Below, one piece after another: positions 12,013 to 21,207 of a DNA stretch of 45,291 bases; within the stretch, counting starts at the first letter, position 1, and each line of letters starts with the position of its first letter. The position numbers and the translations under genes are program-made. Location of the stretch: contig JAJTER010000017.1 in the NCBI GenBank assembly GCA_021299835.1, positions 1 through 45,291 of the forward strand, read 5' to 3'. The notes beneath the pieces were generated by a model. It saw only the letters and a program-made list of their open reading frames with translations, was not told the DNA's origin and made no database searches. The DNA comes from Saprospiraceae bacterium. GTDB lineage: Bacteria; Bacteroidota; Bacteroidia; Chitinophagales; Saprospiraceae.

Positions 12013-13356
12013 TTAAAATGATTTTTCAGCTTTGCCAATATAGTTAAATGGCGTTATTTTTAGTAACTCCATTTTTACCTCTTCATTCACTTTAAGGGTA
12101 TGTATAAATTGATGAATTTCGCTTTCTGTTACATTACTGACCCCTCTCGTCAGATCCTTTAATGCTTCATAAGGTTTGGGGAAACCTTCCCTACGCAATA
12201 TGGTTTGAATAGCTTCTGCCACAACCATCCAGTTTTTACTCAAATCTGATGATATTTTATCTTCTTGTACACGTAATTTTGATAAGCCCTTTTTTATTGA
12301 TTTTATCGCAATTAAGGTGTGAGCGAAAGGAACACCTGTATTTCTAAGCACGGTACTGTCTGTTAAATCTCTTTGTAACCTTGAAACAGGTAATTTTTCA
12401 GCTAAATGGTGAAATAAAGCATTGGCAACACCTAAGTTTCCTTCTGCATTTTCAAAATCTATAGGATTTACTTTATGTGGCATAGCAGAGGAGCCAATTT
12501 CGCCTTGAATGGTAGCTTGCTTAAAATACTCCATGGAAATATAAGTCCATATATCTCTTGAAAAATCTATAAGTATAGTATTTATACGTTGTAAATTATG
12601 GAAGAGAGCGGCTAAATTATCATAATGTTCAATCTGAGTGGTTGGTTTTGACCTGTCTAGTCCAAGCGAAGCTAAAAATTCATTGGCAAAATGATGCCAG
12701 TCTGTGGATGGAAAAGCTACATAATGTGCATTAAAATTTCCTGTGGCACCACCAAATTTACCGTTTATTGGTACGGTGGATAAATGCGTAATTTGAACGC
12801 TTAATCTAGACACAAAAACACCTATTTCTTTACCCAAAGTGGTTGGTGAAGCTGGTTGTCCATGGGTTCTGGCCAGTAATGGTATATTACCCCAAGCTTC
12901 TTCCATAGATTTTAATTCATTGACTAAGGAATGAATTTGTGGGTAAAAAACATCGGTTAAAAAATCTTTTATAGATAATGGAATAGCGGTATTGTTGATA
13001 TCCTGAGAGGTTAAACCAAAATGAATCCATTCCGAAATATCTGATAAATCCATTGTATCAAATTTTTCTTTTAGATAGTATTCTATAGCTTTAATATCAT
13101 GATTTGTAATAGACTCGATTTTTTTAATTTTCAAAGCTTCCTTAACATCAAATGCATTAAAAAGCTCCAATATAGCCTCTTTATTTTCTTCCAGTTTTTG
13201 GGACCCCCTGAATGAAATCTGTCCGGAAAGTTTCATCAAATATTGGATTTCAACAAAAATTCTATATTTAATGAGTGCGAATTCACTAAAATAAGATGAA
13301 AGTTCTTTTGTTTTGTCGGCGTAACGACCATCAATAGGTGAAATTGCAGTAATCAT
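12013..13356 (-). CDS. purB: Adenylosuccinate lyase
   Basis: The cytoplasmic enzyme splits SAICAR and adenylosuccinate in purine synthesis, releasing fumarate. The 447-residue product is of the E. coli PurB type: it opens [13 protein letters not shown], has the [12 protein letters not shown] segment (about residues 158-170), and carries the superfamily signature [18 protein letters not shown], whose flexible serine loop contains the catalytic base. The ATG at 13356 lies 16 nt after the ATPase gene, and the two genes look cotranscribed. Confidence 0.97.
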   Translation of the reverse strand: MITAISPIDGRYADKTKELSSYFSEFALIKYRIFVEIQYLMKLSGQISFRGSQKLEENKEAILELFNAFDVKEALKIKKIESITNHDIKAIEYYLKEKFDTMDLSDISEWIHFGLTSQDINNTAIPLSIKDFLTDVFYPQIHSLVNELKSMEEAWGNIPLLARTHGQPASPTTLGKEIGVFVSRLSVQITHLSTVPINGKFGGATGNFNAHYVAFPSTDWHHFANEFLASLGLDRSKPTTQIEHYDNLAALFHNLQRINTILIDFSRDIWTYISMEYFKQATIQGEIGSSAMPHKVNPIDFENAEGNLGVANALFHHLAEKLPVSRLQRDLTDSTVLRNTGVPFAHTLIAIKSIKKGLSKLRVQEDKISSDLSKNWMVVAEAIQTILRREGFPKPYEALKDLTRGVSNVTESEIHQFIHTLKVNEEVKMELLKITPFNYIGKAEKSF

Positions 13357-13372
13357 AAGGTTATTTATAGGT

Positions 13373-14503
13373 TCAAATACTTTTTAGCAGTGTATCAAAA
13401 TCAACATGTTCAGAAATTAATTCGATGGCTCGTTTAGATTTCCAGGGGGTTCGGTTGTTGATTTTAACTTCAATCCTGCTCACTTTAACAACGGAACCGT
13501 AAGTATCAAGCAAGGTCGTTATTACTGGGATTTTATGAGTTTTAAGATAGGGTAGATTTAGTTCCTCAGGATCAATCCACTTGTGTTGCCTACCGTCACT
13601 GGTTATTATTACCCCTGATAAAGGAGATTTTTTTAATCCTTTTGCTGCGGTAATCGTTTTAATTTTTTTGAGAGCCTCTCCAATTCTTTTAATACTGGTT
13701 ACTAAAAGAAGATTTTCAGTAGCGGCAAATTCCTCTGCGTCAATCAATGAACCAGCGATAAAATCTTCAATTCGGTTATTCATGTATTCCTCATTTAAAA
13801 CAACTCTTCCTTCTACGGCCTGTCTGATGGCCTCCATTATTGGTAAAGAAAGAGACTGTTCGTAGGGTAATACGCCTAATAATTTTAGATTTAACTGTTT
13901 AAGCTTAATATTAAGGTAGTGTTCAATTTCTTCCTTTTTTTCTGGTTTTACCTTGTTTACAATGACCCCAAGAATAGGTACATTTTCCTCTCTAAAAAGA
14001 GATAAATTCATATTTAGCATGTCAAGGGTACTGCCAATACCTCCCTCAACTACCATTATAACGCCTGCATTTAACAATTTTGCAACGCGAGCATTCGACA
14101 AATCTACAATACTACCAACACCAGGATGTCCGGTGCCTTCATATACTACAATATCATATTGTTCACTCAATTCATTGTGAGCATTCATTAATTTTTCTTC
14201 AAAATTAAATTTTTCAGGAGTATCGAGAAATTCTTTTGTTACGCCTCTTCCTAAAATAACAGGGCTATGAATTTCAGGCTTCATTCTAAATCCTATTACT
14301 TCAGAAAACAAAACAGCATCCTTATCGGCAATGGTGCCATTTAAAGAAATAAATTTTTGTCCAACAGGTTTACAATAGCCTGTGTTATAGCCTTTAGCTA
14401 ATAAATTTGCAACAATACCTAAGGTGCAGGTTGTTTTACCAACGTGTTGACTTGATGCCGCAACGTATATGTACTTACAAGAAAGTCCGTCTAATTGGAT
14501 CAT
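13373..14503 (-). CDS. BioD-like P-loop ATPase with DRTGG domain
   Basis: The 376-residue protein resembles the N-terminal non-catalytic half of long phosphotransacetylases: a dethiobiotin-synthetase-like P-loop domain (residues about 10-220; AASSQHVGKTT, YCKPVGQKF, VVYEGTGHPGVG, VEGGIGSTLDMLNM) followed by a DRTGG-type domain (about 225-340) with the LLVTSIKR and SGVIITSDGR segments. It lacks a phosphate acetyltransferase catalytic domain. Stand-alone proteins of this kind (COG0857-like) occur in many bacteria without a settled role; ligand sensing is a common guess. Its position directly upstream of purB is consistent with a metabolic role, but that is inference. Confidence 0.8.
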   Translation of the reverse strand: MIQLDGLSCKYIYVAASSQHVGKTTCTLGIVANLLAKGYNTGYCKPVGQKFISLNGTIADKDAVLFSEVIGFRMKPEIHSPVILGRGVTKEFLDTPEKFNFEEKLMNAHNELSEQYDIVVYEGTGHPGVGSIVDLSNARVAKLLNAGVIMVVEGGIGSTLDMLNMNLSLFREENVPILGVIVNKVKPEKKEEIEHYLNIKLKQLNLKLLGVLPYEQSLSLPIMEAIRQAVEGRVVLNEEYMNNRIEDFIAGSLIDAEEFAATENLLLVTSIKRIGEALKKIKTITAAKGLKKSPLSGVIITSDGRQHKWIDPEELNLPYLKTHKIPVITTLLDTYGSVVKVSRIEVKINNRTPWKSKRAIELISEHVDFDTLLKSI

Positions 14504-14570
14504 TTTGAGAAGATTTGAAAAGGTTAAAATTGATTCCGTTTAAATTTAAGCCTAAATTTCATAGATTAAT

Positions 14571-14602
14571 TTGACATTATTATTTTTTTTACGATACTTT
14601 TG
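14571..14602 (+). promoter_or_regulatory. Promoter for topA
   Basis: TTGAC begins at 14571 and a perfect TAnnTTTG box (TACTTTTG) is at 14595-14602, with 21 nt between the TTG and the -7 box. The topA ATG at 14644 leaves a leader of about 35 nt. This is one of the two best two-element Bacteroidota promoters in the window. Confidence 0.55.
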
Positions 14603-14643
14603 AGGTTTAATTGAAAATCATTTCTTGAAGATAAAATTTTATT

Positions 14644-17187
14644 ATGCCCAAACACCTTCTTATTGTTGAGTCACCAGCTAAAGCTAAAACCATTGAAAAA
14701 TTTCTGGGAGGGGATTTTACTGTTAAATCAAGTTATGGACATATCAGAGATTTAGAGAAAGGAAATAGCGCTGTGGACATTTCCATGGACTTTAAACCCC
14801 ATTACATTATTTCACCTGAAAAACTCCGATTAGTTAAAGAACTAAAAGAAGCGGTAAAAAAAGTGGATGAGGTTTGGTTAGCCACGGACGAAGACCGGGA
14901 AGGAGAGGCGATTTCCTGGCATTTATGTGAAGTTTTAAATCTGGATGTCTATAAAACCAAAAGAATTGTTTTTAGAGAAATAACAAAACCAGCTATTACA
15001 AAAGCTATTCAATCACCACGTAATTTAGATCTAAATCTTGTAAATGCTCAACAAGCCAGAAGGATTCTCGATAGATTAGTTGGATTTGAATTATCTGAGA
15101 TTTTATGGCGGAAAGTAAAAGGAAAATTATCAGCAGGAAGAGTTCAATCGGTAGCTGTAAAATTAATTGTTGAGAAGGAAAGAGAGATAAATCAGTTTAA
15201 CGCTGAATTGTTTTTTAAAGTAGATGCTTATTTTTCTGTTTATAACGAACAAGGAAAATCAGTGGTATTAAAAGCTGAACTTACAAATAAATTACAAGGC
15301 CTGACGCAGGCAAATGATTTTTTGCAATCTTGTATTGGCGCTCAATATGATATTCAATCCATTGAAGTTAAGCCATTAACAAGGAAACCAGCTCCCCCTT
15401 TTACCACGTCAACACTTCAACAAGAGGCGAGTAGAAAATTAGGTTTTTCTGTTCAACGTACCATGATTGTAGCTCAAAAACTATACGAGTCGGGTCATAT
15501 ATCTTATATGAGAACCGATTCAACCAGTTTAAGTGAACAAGCAATTCTTGCTATTGAAAATGAAATTACCCAGACTTTTGGTGCAAAATACTCAACGCCT
15601 CGGCGTTATAAAAGTAAATCGGCTAATGCTCAGGAGGCACACGAAGCCATCAGGCCAACTTATTTTGAAAAATCTTATATTACGGGTGACAGAGATGAAG
15701 TAAGATTGTATGAACTAATTTGGAAAAGAGCTATGGCATCTCAAATGTCTGAGGCTCAACTTGAAAAAACCCAGGTCAAAATTGGAATATCAACGTTGCC
15801 CAAAGCGGTGCTCATGGCTGAAGGGGAAGTACTTAAATTTGATGGATTTTTAAAACTTTATCTTGAATCTAATGATGATGAAGAAGAAGATGAAGTAAAA
15901 GGTATGCTTCCTCCCCTTAAAGTTAAACAGGTATTGCCCCTGAGTGAAATGAAAGCCACAGAAAGACAAACAAGAGGTCCTTCAAGATACTCAGAAGCAG
16001 GTTTAGTTAAAAAATTAGAGGAACTTGGTATCGGAAGACCTTCTACCTATGCTCCTACCATTAGTAAAATAATGGAAGAAGGTAGGGGATACGTTGTAAA
16101 AGAATCAAAAGAAGGAGTTGAACAGATTTTTCAGGTCTTGAAGCTTGAAAATGATAAAATATCTCAACATTCACTTAAAGAAAATACAGGTTCTTTCAAA
16201 AATAGATTGGTACCAACGGATATGGGTATTACCGTATCAGATTTTCTCGATGAGAATTTTGTAGAAATTATGAATTACTCATTTACGGCGGAAATAGAGG
16301 AAAGATTTGATGCCGTCGCTTTTGGTAAAATTGCGTGGACTAAAATGTTAAAGGATTTTTATTTTCCTTTTCATGAACTTGTTGTTCAAACCATGGAAAG
16401 TGCTTCAAGACCAACTCGAGAAAGAATATTAGGTAAAGATCCCGTAACTGGCTTAACTATCCTTACTAGGATGACACGTGTTGGGCCAGTGGTTCAAATG
16501 GGTGCGCCTGATGAATTAGGACCAGAAGAAAAACCCAAATATGGAAATTTAGTGGCCGGGCAGTCTATTGAAACTCTTACTTTCGAAGAAGCTTTACTAC
16601 TTTTTTCATTGCCACGTGATCTTGGTTCATATCTCGATGAAAAAGTATCTATCGGTAAAGGTAAATTTGGTCCTTATGTTAAATTTGGAGAGAAATTTAT
16701 CTCCATTCCCAGAACGGTAGATCCATTTACGCTAAGTATGGAAGAGGCTCAATTACTCATCGATCAGAAAGAAAAAGAAGATGCTCCAGTACATCAATAT
16801 CAAAATGAACCGGTAACTAAAGGGAAAGGTCGTTTCGGACCATTTTTAAAATGGAAGGAATATTTTATTAATATTCCTAAAAAATATAACCCTGATACCA
16901 TTTCAGTAAAAGATATGGATGAACTTATTTCAGCTAAAATTAATAAGGAAAATAATAGATTTATCCTACAGTGGGAAACGGAACAAATTAGTGTGGAAAG
17001 AGGTCGTTGGGGGCCCTTTATTCGGTTTAAAAAAGAGATGATTTCTTTTCCAAAAGTAGATGGTATTAAAATAGATGATGAACTTGCCGCACAGTTTGAT
17101 TTGGTTGCGATTAAAAAAATCATAGAAAAACAATTTCCTGATGCATTTAAACCTAAAACTGCAGCTAAAAAAACAAAAGCTAAATAA
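14644..17187 (+). CDS. topA: DNA topoisomerase I
   Basis: This type IA topoisomerase relaxes negative supercoils by cutting one strand through a 5'-phosphotyrosine. The Toprim domain is at the N-terminus (LIVESPAKAKTIEKFLG; the acidic TDEDREGEA motif at about residues 80-88). The catalytic tyrosine is Tyr288 in HISYMRTDST, and GIGRPSTYAPTI marks the later core. Instead of C4 zinc fingers, the C-terminal region carries repeated GKGKFGPYVKFGEK-like units (three variants, about residues 675-810) and ends in a lysine/alanine tail likely to bind DNA. The length of 847 is normal for Bacteroidota. DUF3467 follows after 8 nt. Confidence 0.97.
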   Translation: MPKHLLIVESPAKAKTIEKFLGGDFTVKSSYGHIRDLEKGNSAVDISMDFKPHYIISPEKLRLVKELKEAVKKVDEVWLATDEDREGEAISWHLCEVLNLDVYKTKRIVFREITKPAITKAIQSPRNLDLNLVNAQQARRILDRLVGFELSEILWRKVKGKLSAGRVQSVAVKLIVEKEREINQFNAELFFKVDAYFSVYNEQGKSVVLKAELTNKLQGLTQANDFLQSCIGAQYDIQSIEVKPLTRKPAPPFTTSTLQQEASRKLGFSVQRTMIVAQKLYESGHISYMRTDSTSLSEQAILAIENEITQTFGAKYSTPRRYKSKSANAQEAHEAIRPTYFEKSYITGDRDEVRLYELIWKRAMASQMSEAQLEKTQVKIGISTLPKAVLMAEGEVLKFDGFLKLYLESNDDEEEDEVKGMLPPLKVKQVLPLSEMKATERQTRGPSRYSEAGLVKKLEELGIGRPSTYAPTISKIMEEGRGYVVKESKEGVEQIFQVLKLENDKISQHSLKENTGSFKNRLVPTDMGITVSDFLDENFVEIMNYSFTAEIEERFDAVAFGKIAWTKMLKDFYFPFHELVVQTMESASRPTRERILGKDPVTGLTILTRMTRVGPVVQMGAPDELGPEEKPKYGNLVAGQSIETLTFEEALLLFSLPRDLGSYLDEKVSIGKGKFGPYVKFGEKFISIPRTVDPFTLSMEEAQLLIDQKEKEDAPVHQYQNEPVTKGKGRFGPFLKWKEYFINIPKKYNPDTISVKDMDELISAKINKENNRFILQWETEQISVERGRWGPFIRFKKEMISFPKVDGIKIDDELAAQFDLVAIKKIIEKQFPDAFKPKTAAKKTKAK

Positions 17188-17195
17188 TTATATCC

Positions 17196-17534
17196 ATGTC
17201 AAAAACTAACGAAAACCTGGAAAATCAGGAAGCAATGGAGAACTCAATGAATATTGAGTTGTCAGAAGATATAGCAGAGGGTATTTATTCAAATCTCGCT
17301 GTTATTTCTCATAGTAATGCCGAATTTGTGGTAGATTTTATACTTCTTGTTCCTAACGTACCTAAGGCTAAGGTCAAATCAAGAATTATTCTGACGCCGC
17401 AACACGCCAAAAGATTGTTAGGCGCAATGGCGGATAATATTAAAAGATATGAGCAACAATTTGGTGAAATTGTTGACCCTAATGCTAATAATTATATCCC
17501 GCCAATGCACTTTACAACGAGAGGGGAAGCTTAA
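17196..17534 (+). CDS. DUF3467 family protein
   Basis: This is a small acidic 112-residue protein with the DUF3467 pattern: EGIYSNLAVISHSNAEFVVDF, a central PKAKVKSRIILTPQHAKRLL and a final helix with DNIKRYEQQFG. The family is widespread in bacteria and has no established function. It lies 8 nt after topA, so it is probably cotranscribed. The stop codon overlaps the FKBP gene stop on the other strand by 4 nt. No signal peptide or membrane segment is seen, so it is likely cytoplasmic. Confidence 0.88.
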   Translation: MSKTNENLENQEAMENSMNIELSEDIAEGIYSNLAVISHSNAEFVVDFILLVPNVPKAKVKSRIILTPQHAKRLLGAMADNIKRYEQQFGEIVDPNANNYIPPMHFTTRGEA

Positions 17535-17986
17535 TTGGAAAAGGCCAATAATTCTATTTCAAAGATTAAAACGCTTCTACCTGGAATTCCACCTGATCCA
17601 AACTGTCCGTACCCAAGATTAGATGGTATGATAAAAGTTCCTTTTCCTCCTTTTTTGAGTAAAGGAATAGCGATTCTCCATCCAGGAATGAGACTTGTAA
17701 GTTGAAACGTAGCTGATTTACCTGTACCTGTTTGATCAAATACAGTGCCGTCCATAAGTGTTCCTTTATACCTTACCTCTACTGTTGCTGTTGGTGAAGG
17801 ATTATTTCCTACACCAGTGTTGATAATGTTGTAGTGAATGCCACTGGGATCTTTGGTCATGGTTAATTTATTAGTGGTCAGGTAGTTTACAATTACTTCC
17901 TGATCTACCATATCCTGGTCAACCACCTCTTTAGTACATGAGGAAAAAAGAAAGGCCAACAGAAATAAAAATCCTACTTGTTTCAT
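17531..17986 (-). CDS. FKBP-type peptidyl-prolyl isomerase lipoprotein
   Basis: The 151-residue protein has a hydrophobic leader ending in LFSSC, so it is probably a lipoprotein in the periplasm or outer membrane. The FKBP domain (about residues 50-150) shows EVRYKGTLMDGTVFDQT, PGWRIAIPLLKKGGKGTFIIP and LGYG, covering the expected binding-pocket residues (Tyr, Asp, Trp, Tyr). The usual IPPNSTLIF segment reads IPGRSVLIF. It would assist folding of exported proteins. A TACTTTTG box lies just upstream on the minus strand. It is divergent from the PolX-like gene. Confidence 0.93.
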   Translation of the reverse strand: MKQVGFLFLLAFLFSSCTKEVVDQDMVDQEVIVNYLTTNKLTMTKDPSGIHYNIINTGVGNNPSPTATVEVRYKGTLMDGTVFDQTGTGKSATFQLTSLIPGWRIAIPLLKKGGKGTFIIPSNLGYGQFGSGGIPGRSVLIFEIELLAFSN

Positions 17987-18000
17987 ATATATATTTTTTA

Positions 18001-18008
18001 CAAAAGTA
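18001..18008 (-). promoter_or_regulatory. Putative -7 box for the FKBP gene
   Basis: TACTTTTG on the minus strand is only 14 nt upstream of the ATG at 17986, so the mRNA leader would be under 10 nt. No matching TTG -33 element is evident; the upstream DNA is already the start of the PolX-like gene. Confidence 0.4.
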
Positions 18009-18018
18009 AATAATTTCC

Positions 18019-19671
18019 ATGACTAACAAAGAAATTGCCCAGACATTCCAGCTTTTGTCAAATCTTATGGAATTACACGATGGAGACCCGTTTCGTATCA
18101 AATCTTATCAATTTGTTTATCAAACGATAAGAAACTTAGACGTTGCTCTCGTCGATTTACCCCAGTCAGAAATAGCTAAAATTAAGGGCATAGGTAAATC
18201 TATTGCCATACAATTGATTGAGCTGTTAAGCACAGGCAGTTTAACCTCACTTAATAATCTTTTGGAAATAACACCTCCGGGCATTTTGAAATTATTAAAA
18301 ATAAAAGGTTTCGGCCCTAAAAAAATCAAACAACTTTGGACTGAACTTGGTACGGAAACGCCTGGCGAACTTCTTTATGCTATTCAGGAAAATAGATTAC
18401 TCGCTCTAAAAGGATTTGGTCAAAAATCTCAGGATGAACTACAAAAGCAGATTCTGTTTTTGTTACATCATGAAAATCAATTTTTGTACCCTGAACTTTT
18501 ACAGGAAGCCAACGAATTTTTAGACTCTTTTCAAGACCTTCATTCTACTGTTATTATTGAATTAACGGGCGATTTAAAAAGGAAGTTACCGTACTCAAAG
18601 TCTATGGAGTTTCTTTTAAACTGCTCTCCTGATATGAAGCTCTTTGACGAATTAACTAATGTGAGTGAGGTAGAATGGAAGGAAGACTTTATTACCGCTA
18701 CCTGGAAAGACTTTTACAAAGTGGTTTTCTATTTTTCAAACGGGGTTAAATTTGGAAATAAATGGATGGTTCATACAGGTAATAATACTTTTATTAATAG
18801 TTTATCTGTCGATTTGTTAGCTCAAGATACGCCTGATTTTAATACAGAGGAGGAGGTGTTTTCCTTTTTAAAAATGCAGGATATTCCTCCAGAAGTAAGA
18901 GAATATCCAATACATGATATCCTAAACCATAAAGTATTAGATAATTTGATAACCATAAATGATATAAAGGGAGTTGTTCATTCTCATTCTTTATATAGTG
19001 ATGGCTCAAATACTATAGCTCAAATGGCATCTGTATCTCAACAAAGTGGATACTCTTATTTAGTTATGACGGACCATTCACAAGCAGCATTTTATGCCAA
19101 TGGATTGAAATGGGATAGAATTATTCAACAGCATCTAGAGATTGACAAGCTAAATAAGGAAAATGAAGGTTTCACCATTCTAAAAGGCATTGAATGTGAT
19201 ATTTTATCCAATGGAGATTTAGATTATAACCAGGAAATTCTTTCTACTTTTGACGTGATAATAGCTTCTGTCCATAGTATTTTAAAAATGGATAAAGAGA
19301 GGGCAATGGCCAGAATAATTAAAGCTATTGAAAATCCTTTTACACATATATTGGGTCATCCCACCGGCCGTTTATTACTTTCCAGGCCGGGATACCCCTT
19401 AGATATGCAAAAAGTTATAGATGCTTGTAGTGCCAACAAAGTAGCCATAGAACTTAATGCAAATCCACGGAGATTAGATCTTGACTGGCAATGGATTCCT
19501 TACGCAATGGAGAAAAATGTATTTATTTCTATTAATCCGGATGCTCACGCTATAAAAGGAATTCACGACATTAAGTATGGCGTGAATATGGCCAGGAAAG
19601 GAAAATTGCGAAAGGAACTATGTTTAAATGCCTGCGATGTAACTACTTTTTTAGATAGGATAAAAAAATAA
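18019..19671 (+). CDS. polX: PolX-like protein: HhH + degenerate polymerase-beta palm + PHP domain
   Basis: The 550-residue protein has the PolX layout: an N-terminal helix-hairpin-helix region (residues about 1-150; IKGIGKSIAIQLIE, IKGFGPKKIKQLW, LKGFGQKSQDEL), a nucleotidyltransferase-like middle (about 165-300) and a C-terminal PHP phosphoesterase (about 320-550). PHP metal motifs look intact: VHSHSLYSDGS, TDHS, GIECDI, ASVHS, GHPTGR and NPDAHA. In the palm, the usual G-S-x-R-R...G-D-x-D motif reads GDLKRKLPYSKSMEF (184-198): the two catalytic Asp positions are Ser195 and Glu197. I infer a PHP nuclease or phosphoesterase with DNA-binding modules but no polymerase activity. Confidence 0.87.
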   Translation: MTNKEIAQTFQLLSNLMELHDGDPFRIKSYQFVYQTIRNLDVALVDLPQSEIAKIKGIGKSIAIQLIELLSTGSLTSLNNLLEITPPGILKLLKIKGFGPKKIKQLWTELGTETPGELLYAIQENRLLALKGFGQKSQDELQKQILFLLHHENQFLYPELLQEANEFLDSFQDLHSTVIIELTGDLKRKLPYSKSMEFLLNCSPDMKLFDELTNVSEVEWKEDFITATWKDFYKVVFYFSNGVKFGNKWMVHTGNNTFINSLSVDLLAQDTPDFNTEEEVFSFLKMQDIPPEVREYPIHDILNHKVLDNLITINDIKGVVHSHSLYSDGSNTIAQMASVSQQSGYSYLVMTDHSQAAFYANGLKWDRIIQQHLEIDKLNKENEGFTILKGIECDILSNGDLDYNQEILSTFDVIIASVHSILKMDKERAMARIIKAIENPFTHILGHPTGRLLLSRPGYPLDMQKVIDACSANKVAIELNANPRRLDLDWQWIPYAMEKNVFISINPDAHAIKGIHDIKYGVNMARKGKLRKELCLNACDVTTFLDRIKK

Positions 19672-19731
19672 AATTAACCGACTATTAACAAAATAAATAG
19701 ATCACCATACTAAGAATTAAATAATTGTACC

Positions 19732-19739
19732 TATTTTTG
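19732..19739 (+). promoter_or_regulatory. Putative -7 box for the DUF1573 gene
   Basis: TATTTTTG fits TAnnTTTG and lies 34 nt before the ATG at 19774. The region upstream lacks a clear TTG at -33. The 100-nt gap holds no other signal I recognise. Confidence 0.4.
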
Positions 19740-19773
19740 CGGCTGATTTTAGTTTTATTAAATTTTAAAAAAA

Positions 19774-20286
19774 ATGAATATGAACAGAAATAGTTTTTTC
19801 CTGATGTTATTTGTTTCAGCAAGTATTTTAGTAAGCTGTGATTCTAAAAGTGATGTTAGAGATGCTGCTAAGGATAGCCTAAATCCAGAGGCTGCTGCGA
19901 TGACAGCTACCGCTACAGATCCTACAGCAATGCCTTCAGAAACTCCAAGCGGTCCTACCACAACAGTAAATTTTTCAGAAGAAAGATTTAATTTCGGAAC
20001 GGTAACTGCAGGTGAAAAGGTTCAACATAATTTTAAAATCAAAAATACGGGTAAAGAGCCATTAATTATTACTAATGCAAGTAGTAGTTGTGGTTGTACT
20101 GTTCCGGAATGGCCAAAAGAACCAATTGCTCCAGGTAAATCAGGAGAAATCAAGGTTGTTTTTGATAGCAATGGAAAAAGTGGTGCTCAAAGTAAAAGAG
20201 TTACTATCGTATCTAATACGAATCCACCTGAATCTTTTCTTTACCTGGAAGGTGACGTTACAGGTTCTGCTCCTCAAGGAAATTAA
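19774..20286 (+). CDS. DUF1573 domain lipoprotein
   Basis: The 170-residue protein starts with a lipoprotein signal (hydrophobic run ending LVSC, Cys about residue 22), a low-complexity Ala/Thr/Pro linker (about 35-65), and one DUF1573 domain with its trademark FNFGTVTAGEKVQHNFKIKN and SSCGCTVPEWP motifs. DUF1573 is an immunoglobulin-like (ASPM/SPD2/hydin-like) domain frequent in exported Bacteroidota proteins; its function is unknown. A second start at 19780 (the next ATG) is possible and would not alter the signal peptide much. A strong terminator follows. Confidence 0.9.
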   Translation: MNMNRNSFFLMLFVSASILVSCDSKSDVRDAAKDSLNPEAAAMTATATDPTAMPSETPSGPTTTVNFSEERFNFGTVTAGEKVQHNFKIKNTGKEPLIITNASSSCGCTVPEWPKEPIAPGKSGEIKVVFDSNGKSGAQSKRVTIVSNTNPPESFLYLEGDVTGSAPQGN

Positions 20287-20302
20287 AAAAATATAACCTA
20301 AC

Positions 20303-20336
20303 AAAGGGAACTTCTTACAGAGGTTCCCTTTTTTTA
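20303..20336 (+). terminator. Rho-independent terminator after the DUF1573 gene
   Basis: A perfect 9-bp stem (AAAGGGAAC at 20303-20311 with GTTCCCTTT at 20323-20331), a short loop, and a run of T residues. It is the best intrinsic terminator in the window. It ends only about 5 nt before the mqnP start codon. Confidence 0.85.
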
Positions 20337-20340
20337 TATT

Positions 20341-21207
20341 ATGCTGAATCTATACTTATCACTCATAAAGTTTAGTCATACTGTCTTTGCTTTACCCTTT
20401 GCACTAATTGGGTTTTATCTGGCCTATTTTAAATATCAACCAACAGATTTAGTAACTAAATTTATTTTAGTGATTTTGGCCATGGTTTTTGCCAGAAGTT
20501 CTGCTATGGCTTTTAATAGGTATGTTGACAGAGAAATAGATGCTAAAAATCCACGGACAAAAGAACGGGAAATTCCGTCAGGTAAAATCTCAAAACGAGC
20601 AGCTATCTGGTTTATCCTCCTAAGTATGATTTTATTTATTTGTACTACTTTTTTTATAAATAAATTATGCTTTTACCTTTCTCCAATCGCATTATTAGTC
20701 ATATTGGGGTATAGCTTCACTAAGCGTTTTACCTGGCTTTGTCATTATGTTTTAGGTTTAGGGTTGGCGCTTGCACCCATTGGTGCTTACCTGACTATTA
20801 GTGGTGAATTTGGCTTTATTACTATATTCTTAGGAATTTGTGTTTTTTTCTGGGTCGGAGGATTCGACATTATTTACGCTCTTCAGGATGCTTCTTTTGA
20901 CACTTCCATTCAATTGAAATCGATTCCTGCACATTTTGGTATTACCAAAGCTATTATGATTTCAAGAATATCTCATATTTTATCATCTATATTTCTTTTT
21001 ATTGGTATTACCTTAATGAATCAAAAATATCCAAGCACAGGGTGGTTGTCATGGGTAGCATTCGGGTTGTTTAGTCTTTTACTTATAAGACAACATCTAT
21101 TAGTAAACGATAGAAATTTGTCCAAAATAAATCAGGCTTTTTTTACAACAAATGGTATCGCTAGTATTGTTTTAGGATCATTTATTATTTTGGATTTGTT
21201 CGTGTGA
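20341..21207 (+). CDS. mqnP: UbiA-family prenyltransferase, probably MqnP of the futalosine menaquinone pathway
   Basis: The 288-residue integral membrane protein has about eight or nine hydrophobic helices. The first Asp-rich motif is NRYVDREIDAKNPRT, and the second is DIIYALQDASFD, the variant found in the UbiA-like group that accompanies futalosine-pathway genes. It would prenylate 1,4-dihydroxy-6-naphthoate (or its carboxylated form). The assignment over 4-hydroxybenzoate prenyltransferase is inferred from mqnD lying 5 kb away. The ATG is right: the LIKFSHTVFALPFAL segment is the family's normal N-terminus. It overlaps the MOSC gene tail-to-tail by 23 nt. Confidence 0.85.
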   Translation: MLNLYLSLIKFSHTVFALPFALIGFYLAYFKYQPTDLVTKFILVILAMVFARSSAMAFNRYVDREIDAKNPRTKEREIPSGKISKRAAIWFILLSMILFICTTFFINKLCFYLSPIALLVILGYSFTKRFTWLCHYVLGLGLALAPIGAYLTISGEFGFITIFLGICVFFWVGGFDIIYALQDASFDTSIQLKSIPAHFGITKAIMISRISHILSSIFLFIGITLMNQKYPSTGWLSWVAFGLFSLLLIRQHLLVNDRNLSKINQAFFTTNGIASIVLGSFIILDLFV

